The notes beneath the pieces were generated by a model. That model did not search any database and was not told where the DNA came from. It saw nothing but the letters and a program-made list of their open reading frames with translations. Positions 6,183-7,411 of a DNA stretch of 7,411 nucleotides are shown piece after piece (positions within the stretch are counted from its first letter, which is position 1; every line of letters begins with the position of its first letter). This DNA comes from CAVZKK01 sp964573475 (GTDB taxonomy: Archaea > Thermoproteota > Bathyarchaeia > Bathyarchaeales > Bathycorpusculaceae): assembly GCA_964573475.1 (NCBI GenBank), contig CAZNJT010000072.1, positions 1-7,411 on the forward strand, read 5' to 3'. The translations under genes were made by a program, and so were the position numbers.

Positions 6183-6497
6183 ATGATGTATCTTGTAATC
6201 ACAGAAAAATTAACTCAGGAAGGGAAGAAAAACTTTAAGAAAGTCTTGGAATGGCAGAAAAGGTTTGATGAATGGCTTATATCCCATGGTGCGACATGGA
6301 AATCCGTGAAGCACTTCGTGACTTTGATAGGCGAACCACTGTATGAAACTTGGCTTGAATATCCAAACTATTCAGCATTAGATGAAGACGATGAGAAAAC
6401 CAAAGAGTATGTCAAAAATCCAGAATGGCAAGAACTAATTTCGAAAATGAACGTTTATTTCCAACGGATAAACAGCAGAACCATGAAAGAAATTTAG
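6183..6497 (+). CDS. Uncharacterised 104-residue protein, possible dimeric alpha-beta barrel
   Basis: I do not recognise a named family. The predicted order is strand (MMYLVITEKL, 1-10), long amphipathic helix (about 13-35, ending DEWLISHGA), strand (WKSVKHFVTLIG), strand (LYETWLEYPN, about 53-62), helix (about 63-75), and a C-terminal helix or strand (WQELISKMNVYFQRI). This beta-alpha-beta-beta-alpha-beta order, the length and an aromatic-rich core (Trp24, Trp31, Trp39, Trp57) resemble small dimeric ferredoxin-like barrels such as the EthD/NIPSNAP type, in which two subunits enclose a pocket. No catalytic residues can be named. The GAGGT ribosome site and codon structure support a real gene. 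It is first of three plus-strand genes; the next starts 36 bases after its TAG stop and in the same frame. Confidence 0.8.
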   Translation: MMYLVITEKLTQEGKKNFKKVLEWQKRFDEWLISHGATWKSVKHFVTLIGEPLYETWLEYPNYSALDEDDEKTKEYVKNPEWQELISKMNVYFQRINSRTMKEI

Positions 6498-6517
6498 GAA
6501 AATACCAGAATAAAATC

Positions 6518-6522
6518 GGAGG
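6518..6522 (+). promoter_or_regulatory. Ribosome binding site of the six-cysteine protein
   Basis: GGAGG lies 11 bases before the ATG at 6534, slightly wide but within range. No in-frame ATG, GTG or TTG is closer, so the ATG stands. Confidence 0.5.
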
Positions 6523-6533
6523 GTGTCACCAAA

Positions 6534-6806
6534 ATGCAGGCAAAGAACACTGTTGAAGTTTGCCCACTGTGTGATTCTAAAATGGACAAGGGATATGTGG
6601 CTTCAAAATTTATTGCTTGGAGCGACAAGAAAATCAGTGAAGAGTCATTTAGTCCGATGATTATGGAAGGTGCGTTCGTAGCATTCGGTAGTGAAGCCAT
6701 TGTCGGTAGAAACTGCATCATATGTAGGCATCCTATAAGAAATGTTGAAGCCTACCGATGCAGAAAATGCAACCTCATAATCTTCAGATACCGAGAAGCA
6801 AAATAG
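6534..6806 (+). CDS. Putative zinc-binding protein with three CxxC pairs
   Basis: The 90-residue protein has CPLC (Cys10/Cys13), CIIC (Cys61/Cys64) and CRKC (Cys76/Cys79). The start C-x-x-C-x3-M-x-x-G-Y (10-21), a central IAW (27-29), and the ending YRCRKCNLIIFRY (74-86) resemble small bacterial and archaeal zinc-ribbon proteins of unknown function (the DUF6487-like pattern, recalled and not checked). In that type the first and last pairs would bind one zinc. The middle CIIC, followed by RHPIRN, is an extra pair that leaves either a two-cysteine site or a second site completed by His66. The stretch SFSPMIMEGAFVAFGSEA (38-55) is fairly hydrophobic but too short and mixed for a clear membrane segment. 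It sits between two uncharacterised genes, 36 and 45 bases away, probably one transcript. Function unknown. Confidence 0.82.
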   Translation: MQAKNTVEVCPLCDSKMDKGYVASKFIAWSDKKISEESFSPMIMEGAFVAFGSEAIVGRNCIICRHPIRNVEAYRCRKCNLIIFRYREAK

Positions 6807-6851
6807 ATATGATGATAGAAGCCTTAAAATGTTGGAGGGAAAAGGTCTGCC

Positions 6852-7411
6852 ATGACTAAAAGCACCGTTTACTTCTTTGAAAATCCAGGCGAACAAAACA
6901 CCAATGAAGTTGTCGAGACTGTGATTAAGAGGGCGGAAGAAGGTGATGTTGATGCTGTCGTAGTTGCCTCTATCTCGGGTAAAACTGCCATCAAAGTCGC
7001 TGAGCATCTAAAAGAGAAGGGCTTAGAGAGGAAAGTTGTGTGTGTTAGTGGTCCACCATCATGGCAAAAGTATCCGGAATATAAGTTTCCATTAATAAAA
7101 GAAAAAGAGCATAACCGCCTCAATGTTCTTGGAGTTAAAGTAGTTGACTGGATTGAGGAACCTTTCAAGCCTCTTACATTCAGAAATTGGTGGGAAAAGG
7201 AAACAGTTGAAATATCACGCCCACAATCTGACCTTTTTTGGATGACTCTAATATGCATTGGCGGACATGGTTTTAGAACAGCAGTGGAAGTAGTTTTCAT
7301 GGCACTTGAGGCAGGATTCATAAATGAAGAGAACAAGGTTATAGGCGTTGCAGGAACAGGAGTCGGTGCAGACACAGCCATAGTAATGAAGGCTTCAAGG
7401 TTCCAAGATGC
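6852..7411 (+). CDS. Stand-alone pyruvate-kinase C-terminal-domain-like protein, 3' end cut by the window edge
   Basis: I translated 186 full codons from ATG 6852 to the right edge with no stop. The protein matches the alpha/beta C-terminal domain of pyruvate kinase (PF02887) without the catalytic barrel. Seen: VDAVVVASISGKTAIKVAEHL (about 33-53), the SGxTA-like turn that in pyruvate kinase lines the effector pocket; KVVCVSGPPSWQ (61-72); CIGGHGFRTAVEVVFMALEAGFI (135-157); and VIGVAGTGVGADTAIVMKAS (163-182). Archaeal stand-alone members of this kind are known (I recall AF0103 and MTH1675 as solved structures) but their function is unsettled; binding of a phosphorylated or flavin-type ligand by the glycine-rich turns is plausible. 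It cannot be pyruvate kinase itself, since the barrel is missing. GGAGG (6834-6838) is 13 bases and AAGGT 5 bases upstream of ATG. About 10-20 residues are probably missing at the end. Confidence 0.88.
   Translation, partial: MTKSTVYFFENPGEQNTNEVVETVIKRAEEGDVDAVVVASISGKTAIKVAEHLKEKGLERKVVCVSGPPSWQKYPEYKFPLIKEKEHNRLNVLGVKVVDWIEEPFKPLTFRNWWEKETVEISRPQSDLFWMTLICIGGHGFRTAVEVVFMALEAGFINEENKVIGVAGTGVGADTAIVMKASRFQD

Noticed and set aside
6829..6855. Eight-codon frame MLEGKGLP whose TGA overlaps the ATG of the pyruvate-kinase-like gene
   Set aside because: It looks like a leader peptide, but it has no ribosome binding site of its own and contains the GGAGG that serves the real gene; chance is likelier.
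6869..7381. A 170-codon open frame on the minus strand
   Set aside because: It is the antisense shadow of the pyruvate-kinase-like gene, which has the recognisable motifs and a ribosome binding site.

Overview
The window is archaeal chromosome. Evidence is the gene set: Pth2-type peptidyl-tRNA hydrolase, a TruD pseudouridine synthase, a geranylgeranyl-reductase-family flavoprotein of the kind that saturates isoprenoid ether lipids, a two-ring Cdc48/VAT AAA ATPase, the short aEF-1beta, and a four-CxxC Zn-ribbon protein. TATA boxes at archaeal distances, Shine-Dalgarno sequences and frequent TTG starts agree. Base composition is moderately AT-rich. I suspect a TACK-like lineage such as Bathyarchaeia from overall look, but the sequence alone does not prove this. 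There are no rRNA, tRNA, CRISPR or mobile elements, and no stretch over 300 bases lacks a gene.

Minus strand, positions 1-5457: one long compact block read right to left, cdc48 (5457-3286), a 75-residue possible winged-helix protein (3273-3046), a geranylgeranyl-reductase-like flavoprotein (3010-1784), pth2 (1742-1380) and truD (1367 to beyond the left edge). Gaps are 12, 35, 41 and 12 bases, so this looks like one operon. A good TATA box lies at 5513-5520, just upstream of cdc48. The block joins protein unfolding (Cdc48), lipid or isoprenoid reduction, release of stalled peptidyl-tRNA (Pth2) and tRNA modification (TruD).

Minus strand, positions 5610-6093: a second small unit of two translation-related genes, the Zn-ribbon protein followed by aEF-1beta.

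Positions 6094-6182 hold a divergent promoter region with one AT-rich core that can serve both directions.

Plus strand, positions 6183-7411: three poorly known genes in a row, a 104-residue possible alpha-beta barrel, a 90-residue six-cysteine protein, and a stand-alone relative of the pyruvate kinase C-terminal domain that runs off the right edge.

No clearly new system is visible. The points most worth a second look are the small protein coupled to cdc48, the odd D1 P-loop with cysteines in both P-loops of Cdc48, the altered substrate motif in the reductase, the uncharacterised plus-strand trio, and three TAG stops that are each followed in the same frame by the next gene.
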